Shown in pieces: positions 16,606 through 24,826 of a stretch of 43,434 nucleotides of DNA. The position numbers were made by a program, and so were the translations under genes. The number at the start of each line of letters is the position of its first letter. Positions within the stretch are counted from its first letter, which is position 1. The stretch comes from Gemmatimonadaceae bacterium (lineage in GTDB: Bacteria > Gemmatimonadota > Gemmatimonadetes > Gemmatimonadales > Gemmatimonadaceae), in the NCBI GenBank assembly GCA_022843265.1, contig JALHNZ010000028.1, forward strand, positions 1 to 43,434, in the 5' to 3' direction. The notes under the pieces were generated by a model that ran no database searches, was not told where the DNA came from, and worked only from the letters and a program-made list of their open reading frames with translations.

Positions 16606-18336
16606 TCAGGCCGCAACGGATGGGCGATCGATTTCTGGACTGGTGTCGTCACGTCGCACGAGCACCGCTGCGTCGGCGGGTTGCACGCGTGGTACCAACA
16701 ACGTGAAGCGTGTACCGGGCGAGAGGTGCTCGACAAACACGGCACCCTTGTGCGCTTCCGCAGCACGATGCACAATCGGCAATCCGAGCCCGGTACCTCC
16801 TTGTTTGCTCGTCACAAACGGTTCAAACACACGTTCGCGCATGTCCTGCGGAATGCCGGGTCCGTCGTCATTCACGTGCACCGCCACTGCTTCACCGTCT
16901 ATCGCGCGGTCAGTGGCTGCGGTGACATGCACGTGTACTCGCCCTGACGGACTCACCGCCTGCACGGCATTCAACACAAGATTGAACACCGCGCGATGCA
17001 AGAGATCGTCGTCGCCGGCCACCAGATACTCGGTGTTGTCTTCGGGCGCATCAATCGAGATCACCACGCCGTCACCACAGGCGGGATGTTGTCTGGCCAG
17101 GGCAACGGCTGTGCGCGCGACGGAACTCACGTCAACAGGCGTGAGCTGCGCCGCGCGAGTACGCGCAAAATCGAGGAACTCGCTCAGCAGTCGGCTGAGG
17201 CGGTCGGCTTCGCGCACGGTGAGCGCAAAAAGCGCCTGCTCGTCTTCGTCCGCATCGCCACGCTTGAGTTGACGACGCGCCAGCTGCTCGGTCGCGCTGC
17301 GAATAGAGGCGAGCGGATTCTTGATTTCATGCGCGAGTGATGCGCTCAACTCGGCAACAGCTTGTAACCGCTCGGTGCGCACATGCAGCGCTTGCAGGCG
17401 CTTGGAGTCGGAGATGTCCTGAAAAATCGCGGTCACCGTGCGACCGCCAGCCGAACCAGTGCGGTCCGCGACGGTCGTGGTGAGTCCCACCAGCACCGTC
17501 TGTCCTTCCCGATGAATCACCCCTTCCACGCGGCGTCGCCGTTCTCCGTCCACGGCGGAGCGCTGGAGTACATCGGCCAGCTCAGGCGCGACGGCGGCGA
17601 GCGTTCCCAGCACGGGGCGGCCCATCAATCCGCGCAGGCTCACGCCCAGCAGGTCGGAGGCCACGGGATTGGCGTAGAGCAAGTGCCCGGTTGCGTCGAC
17701 GGTGACAATGCCGCTCTGAATGCTGCGCAGAATATCCGCGGCTTCGAGCTGCACCTTGACCAGCTGTGCGGCCAGCGCGTCACGGCCGTCGCCGGCCTGC
17801 CGCAGGCGCGCGGCAATCACGCCGCTGCCAATGGAGACCACCACGAACACGCCCACCTGCACCCAGATGGCCAGCGCCGGTTGCTCCAGGCGGAACCACA
17901 GCACGTCGGCCGCATACAGCGCGCTCGCGGCCACGGCGAGCATGACGCCGTCCCGGAAAGGCAGCAGCAGCGCCGCGACGGCGATGACCAGGATATAGAG
18001 GGCGGCGAACTGGGAGCTCCAGCCGCCCGTGACGTGGACCACCGCCGTAACCAGGAGCAGGTCAACGGCACATTGTATCAAATAGAAGAGCCTGCCGGTG
18101 GGCTGGCGATATATTTCCCGGTACATCGCCGAGGCGACGGTGGCCAGGATGGCAACGGCAAACGCGAGGGTGGCGACGAGGGTATCGAAGGGGTCCGCGC
18201 GCTCCCAGACGAAGACGGCGGCCACCAGAATCGCGAATCCTATCACCACACGCCCGATCCAGACCCACCTCAGGACACGATGTGGGTCGAGCATGCGTTG
18301 GACAGCCAGTTCGGGATAACTTGGAGTGTACCGCAC
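16606..18336 (-). CDS. pilS: PilS-type sensor histidine kinase
   Basis: A 576-residue membrane kinase. About six hydrophobic segments occupy residues 22-195 (VWIGRVVIGFAILVAAVFVW through VGVFVVVSIGSGVIAARL), as in PilS. A PAS domain follows (about 205-315, DILRSIQSGIVTVDATGHLLYAN). The HisKA core has His336 in SLAHEIKNPLASI, then N-box FNLVLNAVQAV and ATP-lid motifs DDGPGIP and GTGLGLPIVHRAAEAH. It should phosphorylate PilR, encoded 41 bp downstream. The start is uncertain: GTG at 18336 gives the full frame, ATG at 18294 removes 14 residues, and neither has a clear ribosome site. It is the first gene of the leftward pilus block. Confidence 0.9.
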   Translation of the reverse strand: MRYTPSYPELAVQRMLDPHRVLRWVWIGRVVIGFAILVAAVFVWERADPFDTLVATLAFAVAILATVASAMYREIYRQPTGRLFYLIQCAVDLLLVTAVVHVTGGWSSQFAALYILVIAVAALLLPFRDGVMLAVAASALYAADVLWFRLEQPALAIWVQVGVFVVVSIGSGVIAARLRQAGDGRDALAAQLVKVQLEAADILRSIQSGIVTVDATGHLLYANPVASDLLGVSLRGLMGRPVLGTLAAVAPELADVLQRSAVDGERRRRVEGVIHREGQTVLVGLTTTVADRTGSAGGRTVTAIFQDISDSKRLQALHVRTERLQAVAELSASLAHEIKNPLASIRSATEQLARRQLKRGDADEDEQALFALTVREADRLSRLLSEFLDFARTRAAQLTPVDVSSVARTAVALARQHPACGDGVVISIDAPEDNTEYLVAGDDDLLHRAVFNLVLNAVQAVSPSGRVHVHVTAATDRAIDGEAVAVHVNDDGPGIPQDMRERVFEPFVTSKQGGTGLGLPIVHRAAEAHKGAVFVEHLSPGTRFTLLVPRVQPADAAVLVRRDDTSPEIDRPSVAA

Positions 18337-18505
18337 GACCGATCAGCGAAATCCGTTCAATGAGAGGATGTGCGAGCCAACCACCGGCGCGGGTTGTTGG
18401 GGTCGCAGAATGCGAGCGCCGCGGATCGCCCGCGAGTCTTGCAGAATGCACGATCCACAGCTTCACCCTGATGACGACCCATGAGCGCGCCCGTTTCCTT
18501 CACGC
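18337..18505. promoter_or_regulatory. Divergent intergenic region between pilS and the CNNM gene
   Basis: 169 bp separating divergent genes, so it should carry both promoters. No consensus boxes, hairpins or repeats stand out. Confidence 0.4.
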
Positions 18506-19852
18506 ATGATTTCTGACCCTGCCAGTACCGAAGCCGCACTGACCACCGGGACGATCACCTTCCGTTTGGCCGCGGTGGTTTTGCTTGTTGCCGCCAACGC
18601 GTTTTTCGTGGCCGCGGAGTTTGCGCTGGTGGCCGTGCGCCGCAGCCGCATTGACCAGCTGGTCTCGGAAGGCAGCCGCAGTGCCCTCGTGGTGCAACGC
18701 GCCCTCGGCCAGCTTGACCGCTACATCTCCGGCACGCAGCTCGGGATTACGCTCGCCTCGTTGGCGCTTGGTTGGATCGGCGAGCCGGCCATCGCGGTGC
18801 TTGTCGACGCGGGGTTAAACGCGGTGGGCGTCCCTCTGCCTTCCGGCGTGGTGCACAGCACGGCGGGCGTGATCGTGGCGTTCACGGTCGTCACGTTCCT
18901 GCATATCGTGTTCGGTGAACTGATGCCGAAGTCGGTGGCGCTGATTCGCCCGGAGCGCGTGAGCCTCTGGGTGACCCGGCCGCTGATCGTGTTTTCCAAT
19001 ATCATGTCGCCCTTTATCGCGCTCCTCCAGGGAACCGCGAACAAGCTCTTGCGACTCGTCGGAGTGGAACCCGCGTCCGAAGGCGCGCACGTACACTCGC
19101 CGGAGGAGCTACGCCTGCTGGTGATGCAGGCGCGCGCGCACGGTACGCTGGACGAAAGCGACTCGGCCATGCTGGCCGGCGTTTTCGACTTTCACAACAA
19201 AAAGGCGTGGGACGTCATGCGTCCGCGCACCGATGTGGCGGCGATCGCTGACGATGTTGAAGAAGATGAACTGCGAAAGATTCTGCGAACGGAACGGTAT
19301 TCCCGCTATCCGGTATATCGAGAGACACTCGACGATGTGGTCGGTGTGCTGCTCGCCAAGGATTTCTGGCTCTACGACAAAGACGAGCCGTTCGAGTTGC
19401 GCGAGCACCTTCGCGAGCCGCTGTTCGTGCCGGCCACGCGCGCTGCAGAACGCGTACTCGAAGACTTGCGACGCACGCGCGCGCATCTGGCCGTCGTGCT
19501 CGATGAGTACGGCGGAACGGCGGGCATTGTGACGCTTGAAGATCTGGTGGAAGAAGTCGTGGGCGACATTGCCGACGAATACGACCAGATCGCACGTGAG
19601 GCGATGGTAACGAACGGTGTGCTGGAGCTTGCCGGCGCGCTGTCGCTTGTGGATGTTCGTTCGGATTACAGTCTGGCAATTCCAGAAGGCGACTGGACCA
19701 CGCTCGGTGGTTACGCCTTTTCGGCACTTGGCCGATTGCCGCAGCTCGGAGATCGCGTGGGCTTTCCCGGTGGTGAACTCGAAGTCGTAGCCATGGATGG
19801 TCGTCGCGTCGCGGCGCTCCGTGTACACGCACGGGTCGAGGCAATGCGATGA
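18506..19852 (+). CDS. CNNM/HlyC-CorC family membrane protein with CBS pair
   Basis: A 448-residue protein annotated in databases as hemolysin-family or CNNM transporter. The N-terminal DUF21 domain (about 15-190) has three to four membrane helices, with AANAFFVAAEFALVAVRRSRI and FGELMPKSVAL typical of the family. Two CBS domains follow (about 215-345, MRPRTDVAAIADDVEEDEL and YGGTAGIVTLEDLVEEVVGDI). A CorC_HlyC domain ends the protein (about 360-445). Relatives take part in Mg2+ or Na+ homeostasis; the haemolysin name is historical. The start at 18506 follows a 169-bp divergent region shared with pilS, with no obvious ribosome site. The next gene overlaps its stop by 4 bp. Confidence 0.92.
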   Translation: MISDPASTEAALTTGTITFRLAAVVLLVAANAFFVAAEFALVAVRRSRIDQLVSEGSRSALVVQRALGQLDRYISGTQLGITLASLALGWIGEPAIAVLVDAGLNAVGVPLPSGVVHSTAGVIVAFTVVTFLHIVFGELMPKSVALIRPERVSLWVTRPLIVFSNIMSPFIALLQGTANKLLRLVGVEPASEGAHVHSPEELRLLVMQARAHGTLDESDSAMLAGVFDFHNKKAWDVMRPRTDVAAIADDVEEDELRKILRTERYSRYPVYRETLDDVVGVLLAKDFWLYDKDEPFELREHLREPLFVPATRAAERVLEDLRRTRAHLAVVLDEYGGTAGIVTLEDLVEEVVGDIADEYDQIAREAMVTNGVLELAGALSLVDVRSDYSLAIPEGDWTTLGGYAFSALGRLPQLGDRVGFPGGELEVVAMDGRRVAALRVHARVEAMR

Positions 19853-20670
19853 CGCGGCAGATGCGCGCAGGCGTGCTGACGGCGTTCGTGTCGTGTGTCG
19901 CGCTGAGCACCGCCTGTCGCCCATCGGGCGATGTGGTCGATTCACTGCGCACCAGCTCGGCGGTGTTGCCAAGTGATACCGGCCGGGCAATGGCTCCGCA
20001 GGGTGCTCCGGAAAATGCGTTCCCGTTGCCGGCACGGGCGGTTGCTGACATTGTCGCGCCACGCTGGAGCAATGAAGACGATCGCGACGACGCCGGTGAA
20101 GCCGAGCGTGTGATGCGAATTCTTGGCGCAAAGGAAGGAATGCACATCGCCGACATTGGCGCCGGCGACGGTTACTATGTGGCCCGACTCGTACCGCGTG
20201 TTGGCGCGACGGGTCGTGTGTACGGCGAAGACATTGTGCCGCGCTATCTCGAGTTGCTGGCATCGCGCGCACGACAGTCGGGCTGGAGCAACGTGGAAGT
20301 AGTGCGCGGGGAACCACATGATCCGAGACTGCCCGACGGTACCCTCGACGCCGCGATTCTCATTCACATGTATCACGAGATTTCGCAGCCGTTCGGTCTG
20401 ATGTGGAATCTGGCGTCGGCGATGAAGCCTGGTGGTCGTGTGGTAATTCTCGATCTTGATCGGCCAACGTCCGGACACGGCACACCGCTCGCGCTCCTGC
20501 GTTGCGAGCTGGCGGCCGTGGGATATCGCGAATCGCGCGTCGATCGCGAAGTCGCGGGTGAATATGTGGCGGTGTATATCGCGCCCAAACTCGAGGATCG
20601 GCCCACGCCTGAAGAGATTACGCGGGCGCTCTCGCAGAAGCCGTGTGTCCCTCCCGGTGGTCGCGATTGA
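19849..20670 (+). CDS. Lipoprotein with a class I SAM-methyltransferase domain
   Basis: A 273-residue protein that combines a lipoprotein signal (lipobox STAC, Cys23) with a Rossmann methyltransferase fold. Motif I is IADIGAGDGYYVARL, then GRVYGEDIVPRYLELL (motif II acid), a DAAILIHMYHEI strand and GGRVVILDLDRP. The target is unknown. The oddity is location: a lipidated protein would face the periplasm, where SAM is not expected. Similar signal-peptide methyltransferases are known from many bacterial genomes, without a clear explanation. The ATG overlaps the CNNM stop (ATGA). An internal start after the signal is not obvious, since the fold begins only near residue 85. Confidence 0.85.
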   Translation: MTRQMRAGVLTAFVSCVALSTACRPSGDVVDSLRTSSAVLPSDTGRAMAPQGAPENAFPLPARAVADIVAPRWSNEDDRDDAGEAERVMRILGAKEGMHIADIGAGDGYYVARLVPRVGATGRVYGEDIVPRYLELLASRARQSGWSNVEVVRGEPHDPRLPDGTLDAAILIHMYHEISQPFGLMWNLASAMKPGGRVVILDLDRPTSGHGTPLALLRCELAAVGYRESRVDREVAGEYVAVYIAPKLEDRPTPEEITRALSQKPCVPPGGRD

Positions 20671-21119
20671 ACAACGACGCTGAGTTGCTGTTCATCTCGG
20701 CCCACCTTGCGGTTCCGCACGAAGAGTTCGACGTTCGCGCGACGACCGGTGGTGGGCCGGGCGGTCAACACGTCAACCGGAGCGCCACGCGCATTGAGCT
20801 GCGATGGCAGCCGGCGCAGTCCGCGTCATTGCGCGCCGCGCTGGGCGATGCGCATCACGAACGCGTGTTGCAGCGTTTAGCCGGACGACTTGATGCAAGT
20901 GGCACGATGCGTCTTGTGTCGGCTGAACATCGCAGCCAGCGGCGCAATCGCGACGCGGCCATGGAACGACTCGCCGCGATTGTTCGCGCTGCGCTGCCGG
21001 ACCCGGTGCCTCGCAAGGCCACCAAACCTACACGCGGCGCGATCGAACGACGACTTGATGACAAAAAACGACGAGCCAGTGTCAAGCGCGATCGCGGCCG
21101 GCGTGAGCACGACAGCTGA
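20667..21119 (+). CDS. arfB: Peptidyl-tRNA hydrolase ArfB-like (release-factor-type GGQ protein)
   Basis: Small release-factor homologue that frees stalled ribosomes by hydrolysing peptidyl-tRNA. At 150 residues it matches ArfB (YaeJ), about 140 residues. The catalytic GGQ lies at residues 32-34 within GGGPGGQHVNRSATRIELRW, followed by the family SAEHRSQRRNRDAAMERL. The very basic tail (KKRRASVKRDRGRREHDS) is the kind that inserts into the empty mRNA channel. I place the start at TTG 20667, overlapping the previous TGA. It yields MNNDAELLFISAHLAVP, matching the family N-terminus. GTG at 20643 is an alternative. It is the last gene of the CNNM-methyltransferase-arfB run. Confidence 0.9.
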   Translation: MNNDAELLFISAHLAVPHEEFDVRATTGGGPGGQHVNRSATRIELRWQPAQSASLRAALGDAHHERVLQRLAGRLDASGTMRLVSAEHRSQRRNRDAAMERLAAIVRAALPDPVPRKATKPTRGAIERRLDDKKRRASVKRDRGRREHDS

Positions 21120-21156
21120 ACGCGAGTCGTGTTGACCGTGTGACCAGTCGCCGCGC

Positions 21157-21870
21157 TTAGAACACGACGGCTTGCACGCCGATGTAGTACGTGGAGAAAT
21201 CCACGCGCGATCGGATTGGCTGAGGATCACGACGCTGCTGAACCGCGGCGCGTACTTCGTCGGCGGTAAGATACGTCACGTCATCGTGACGCAAGTAGCG
21301 CATGCCAAGGTCCAGGCGAATGGGCCGCGCGCCGTTGTGCACGCGAATGTATGCACCCGCCGCCCCGCCGTACGCCCATGCGAAGTCACTGGAGTTTGTG
21401 GTCGACGCAAACGGTTCGGTGTTGTTTGTGCCCTCAACAGCGCTGGTCGTCCAGAACGCCGAAAATCCACCGAGCGCCGACGCGTACGGGGTAAACAGTC
21501 CGGTTGGGCCGAGCAACTGCGGTCCGGTGACAAACGTGACGATGTTATTGGTGGTATTCAGATCAACGCGGATCAGATTCCCGGTCGTTGAGCTCAGCGG
21601 CACTCGCTGGCGCACGCGACCGTACGACTGAAACGCCAGATCCGCGCGCGCATTGAAGATCGCATTGGGATCGAGGCTGATCAGCACATTGCCGCTGATC
21701 CCCCAACCCCGTTCTGTGGTTTCAGCGAACGCGCCGCGCGGAATGGAAAGATTTCCGCTGGCTCCGGCGGTGACACGGACGTTCGGGTTGTCCTGCGCAT
21801 TCGCGCCGCTGAGCGCGGCCAACGAGAGCAGTGTGGAAACGGAAAGCTGGGCGATGACGCGTGTCAGCAT
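21157..21870 (-). CDS. Predicted outer-membrane beta-barrel protein
   Basis: A 237-residue secreted protein with a signal peptide ending at ANAQ (about residue 26). The rest consists of alternating polar and hydrophobic strands rich in Gly, Tyr and aromatic girdle residues (GWGISGNVLISL, ARADLAFQSYGR, ALGGFSAFWTT, DLGMRYLRHDDV), closing with VDFSTYYIGVQAVVF, whose terminal Phe is the usual signal for barrel insertion. The size fits an eight-stranded OmpA/opacity-type barrel. It is 95 bp downstream of the TolC-like gene and in the same direction, so it may be the last gene of the exporter unit. No specific function is visible. Confidence 0.75.
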   Translation of the reverse strand: MLTRVIAQLSVSTLLSLAALSGANAQDNPNVRVTAGASGNLSIPRGAFAETTERGWGISGNVLISLDPNAIFNARADLAFQSYGRVRQRVPLSSTTGNLIRVDLNTTNNIVTFVTGPQLLGPTGLFTPYASALGGFSAFWTTSAVEGTNNTEPFASTTNSSDFAWAYGGAAGAYIRVHNGARPIRLDLGMRYLRHDDVTYLTADEVRAAVQQRRDPQPIRSRVDFSTYYIGVQAVVF

Positions 21871-21965
21871 AAAAGATTCGATGCGTTGGAGGTGATGCGT
21901 TCCCTACGGACTCAGCCTCCCAAGGTTACAGGCACCACGTCGAAGTGTTCGCTCACCACGCGTGT

Positions 21966-23465
21966 TCAATTCGGCCGCGCGCCGAGCGTTTCCGGAAGTG
22001 TGGTCAGATTACCTATTGCCACGGCGAGGGTGGCACGAGCTGCGGCAATACGCGCTTCGTACTGCGCCTGCCTCACTGATTCGTCCAACACCGCACGCTC
22101 GCGCAGATTCACAATCAGCAACGTGCTTTCACCGTTGGCAAATCGGGCCTGCTCGGCATCGCGGAGCAGACGCGTGCGCTCCACGTTTCGCTGTTGCAGT
22201 TCCAGCAGGCCCGCGAGCACTGTCAGTTCATTGGCTGCGATGCGCACGGCGTTGTCGACGTCCCGTCCTATGCGTTCCCGTTCAAGTCGGCGAATGTCGA
22301 GCTTCGCGCTCGCGCTCCCGAATCTTCCCCGTTCCTTGAGAAAGAGCAGTGGTGACTTGATATCGAGTGCGCCTTTGTAGTTCGACTCATTTTCGGAGCG
22401 ATCAAACACGGGCGGCGTGGTTCCGCGTTCGGAAATCGCGGACACCGTTGCTTCGGCGAACGGAATAAACTGTTGCCCCACGAGCAACCGCTGCGCCTCA
22501 GCCGCGCGCACTTCGGCTTCCAGTTTGCGCAGTTGCGGATTGCGCGAGCGCGCTTCGGCCAGCCACGTCGCCACCGCCGCCGAATCCACGGCGGGCATCG
22601 CGCCCGCTTCCAATCCGTCGAGAGACGGTCGTACGCCTTCGGCGAGTGAGATAGGCCGATCGGATCCGTCCCACAAGAACGCCGTGAGTACGAGCTCGGC
22701 GGCAAAGAAGGACGCGTCGGCTTCGCGCAACGTGACCTCCCGTCGTTGCACTTCGATCGACGCTTCAAGCGTATCGACCGCCGGACTGACGCCGGTAACA
22801 AGGCTCGCTTGCACCGCCTCCAGTCGGAACGCGGCCAGGCCAACGCCTTCACGAGCAATCTCGCGTCGGCGCCAGGCCTCGTACCACGCACCGTACGCAC
22901 GCGCGGCGTTCAGCACGAGGCTATTGATGATCGCTTCACGATCAGCTTCTCCAGCATCGCGCAGCGCACGTGCCTGCGTAAGTGCTGTGCGCCGTTCGTC
23001 GGTGAGCAGCCGCTGACCCAGAGGAATACTGAACCCCGCGGTAATCAAACCAACGTCCGGCGTCCGCCGATCGGGATTGATATATGTGCCCGCCGCGCGC
23101 TCGTATCCGATCTTGATGTCGCTGCCGATTGGCGTGGGAATCTTCACCGACACATCGGCATACGAGTAGTAACCCGTTCCATCAAACCGCTTCTGATCCC
23201 AGGTCGCGGCAACCGTGGGATCGAACGCACCCCAGGCGGTACGCAACTGACTGCGTACGTCTTCCGCCACGAGATCCGCCTGACGAGCAACGGGGTGGTT
23301 GGCGAGCACCAGCGCGATGAACGCGGCGTACGGATATGGGATGGTGTCGGCCGCGCTGCGCACCCACGAGAAGTCGTTCCCAACCGTAGACTGCGCGTGC
23401 AGCGCACGCCCGCCGCCAGCCATTACGCAGAGCACCGCGAGCAGCAGGGCACAGCGTCGGGTCAC
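21966..23465 (-). CDS. TolC-family outer-membrane efflux/export protein
   Basis: A 499-residue outer-membrane factor. A signal peptide (MTRRCALLLAVLCVMAGGG, cut near HAQ) precedes two internally similar halves rich in long amphipathic helices (YGAWYEAWRRREIAREGVGLAAF and its counterpart LELQQRNVERTRLLRDAEQARFANGES), with the LRERAVLDESVRQAQYEA pattern near the end. The GTG at 23465 is chosen because GGAGG lies six bases upstream and it overlaps the adaptor stop. The longer frame to 23594 lies inside the adaptor gene. It should form the outer channel of the type I exporter encoded with the HlyD and ABC genes. Confidence 0.9.
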   Translation of the reverse strand: MTRRCALLLAVLCVMAGGGRALHAQSTVGNDFSWVRSAADTIPYPYAAFIALVLANHPVARQADLVAEDVRSQLRTAWGAFDPTVAATWDQKRFDGTGYYSYADVSVKIPTPIGSDIKIGYERAAGTYINPDRRTPDVGLITAGFSIPLGQRLLTDERRTALTQARALRDAGEADREAIINSLVLNAARAYGAWYEAWRRREIAREGVGLAAFRLEAVQASLVTGVSPAVDTLEASIEVQRREVTLREADASFFAAELVLTAFLWDGSDRPISLAEGVRPSLDGLEAGAMPAVDSAAVATWLAEARSRNPQLRKLEAEVRAAEAQRLLVGQQFIPFAEATVSAISERGTTPPVFDRSENESNYKGALDIKSPLLFLKERGRFGSASAKLDIRRLERERIGRDVDNAVRIAANELTVLAGLLELQQRNVERTRLLRDAEQARFANGESTLLIVNLRERAVLDESVRQAQYEARIAAARATLAVAIGNLTTLPETLGARPN

Positions 23466-24826
23466 TTGTTGCCTCCACCCGACTTGCTTCCGCCCGAGGG
23501 AAGCGGCGCGCTGCGCGCGTCGGACCCACTGGCCGCACTGTTGGCATTCAACGCCGGCGGGAAGCCGTTCAGTTGGCGCCAGATCTCGAACCACACGCGC
23601 ACCGTGTCAAGCAGTGCCCAGCCATATACGCCGGAGCCCACGCGCAACTGCGCCGGCCATGGATCGTCGGTCGGATCAGGCACGACGAGTACGCGGAAGC
23701 GGCCGTCGACACTTGCAATCTTGTCGATAACCGCGACCTCGCCGCCGAACGTACCGACGGCAACACTTGGCCAACCGGAGAACTGCAGCGCCGGCCATCC
23801 GTCAAACTGCAGGCGAACTTTTCGGCCGGGCTGCAACAGTGGCACGTCCATGGCACGAACGTAAAGCTCGACCGCCTGACGGGGCGTGGCCGGCTGCACC
23901 GTAACAATCGGATCACCCGCTTTCACCAACTCGCCGACGCCTTGCACGATGGCCTTGACCACATACCCGTCCTGCGGCGCTTCAATGCGATAGTACGACT
24001 GACGGATTTCAAGCGACGCGACCTTGTTGCGCAACTTTGAAATTTCGACTTCGCCGTCGGCAACTTCAGCCAACGTGCCGGCGCGGTCCGATCGTGATTT
24101 TTCGATTTTCTCCTGAAACTCTGCGTCCAATGAGTTCAGTTCGATTTGTGCGTTGAGCAGTTCGTTCCGCCGCTGCACGAGCGCCGCAGACGCCGCCTGT
24201 GCGCGCATGCGCGCGGACTGCAGATCATTCAGCGAAACCAGCCCCAGCGGCGAGCGAAAGAGCGTATCGCGGCGCGCGAACTGATCGGACGCAATCGAAT
24301 CTTCCAATGTGAACTGCGCCACCGCCGCTTCCAGCTGTCGCACCTTGTTGCGCGTCTGCTCGACCTTGAACTTCAACGACTCGGAGAGCGCAGCAACCTG
24401 CGCGTCAAGCGCCCGTGCTTTGGCGCGCTTGTCATCGTTCGACGCACGCTTTGCTTCCAGCTGCTCCGTGGTACGCGCGATGATCTCTGGATCGAGGTAT
24501 TCATCCTTGATCTCGGAGATCTGCACAATCGGCGTTCCGCGCGCGACGAATTGGCCTTCGGATACAAACCAGCGCTCGACGCGGCCGTCGATACGCGAAG
24601 GTAGTGACTGCGGTCGGTCTGATGGACTCAGCGCGCTCACCATGCCATCCCCTTGCACGCTCTGCTGCCACGGCAAAAATGCCGCGAGAATCAGCGCGAT
24701 CAGGAGGCCGAACAGCCAACGCGCAACCGCCGAGTAGGACTGCGACTCAGACAGCAAGCGCGACGCGTTCAGCGGCATTGTCTCCATGGCGAACTGCTTG
24801 CCCTTCGACTTTGCTGGTTTTTTCAT
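23462..24826 (-). CDS. HlyD-family membrane-fusion (adaptor) protein
   Basis: Periplasmic adaptor linking the ABC exporter to the TolC-like channel, 454 residues. One inner-membrane helix lies at about 37-53 (WLFGLLIALILAAFLPW). Lipoyl half-motifs SRIDGRVERWFVSEGQFVARG and YRIEAPQDGYVVKAIVQGVGE flank a long coiled-coil hairpin (residues about 115-285). A beta-barrel domain follows (AVELYVRAMDVPLLQPGRKVRLQFDGW). The C-terminus is low complexity (SGGSKSGGGNK). Its ATG overlaps the ABC gene stop by 4 bp, and its stop overlaps the TolC-like start. Confidence 0.92.
   Translation of the reverse strand: MKKPAKSKGKQFAMETMPLNASRLLSESQSYSAVARWLFGLLIALILAAFLPWQQSVQGDGMVSALSPSDRPQSLPSRIDGRVERWFVSEGQFVARGTPIVQISEIKDEYLDPEIIARTTEQLEAKRASNDDKRAKARALDAQVAALSESLKFKVEQTRNKVRQLEAAVAQFTLEDSIASDQFARRDTLFRSPLGLVSLNDLQSARMRAQAASAALVQRRNELLNAQIELNSLDAEFQEKIEKSRSDRAGTLAEVADGEVEISKLRNKVASLEIRQSYYRIEAPQDGYVVKAIVQGVGELVKAGDPIVTVQPATPRQAVELYVRAMDVPLLQPGRKVRLQFDGWPALQFSGWPSVAVGTFGGEVAVIDKIASVDGRFRVLVVPDPTDDPWPAQLRVGSGVYGWALLDTVRVWFEIWRQLNGFPPALNANSAASGSDARSAPLPSGGSKSGGGNK

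Noticed and set aside
17383-18363. 326-codon rightward open frame opposite pilS
   Set aside because: Gln/His/Gly-rich translation typical of antisense GC-rich DNA; the kinase on the other strand has all its motifs.
19109-20317. 402-codon leftward open frame opposite the CNNM and methyltransferase genes
   Set aside because: It spans two well-supported genes on the other strand and its translation is Arg/His-rich shadow sequence.
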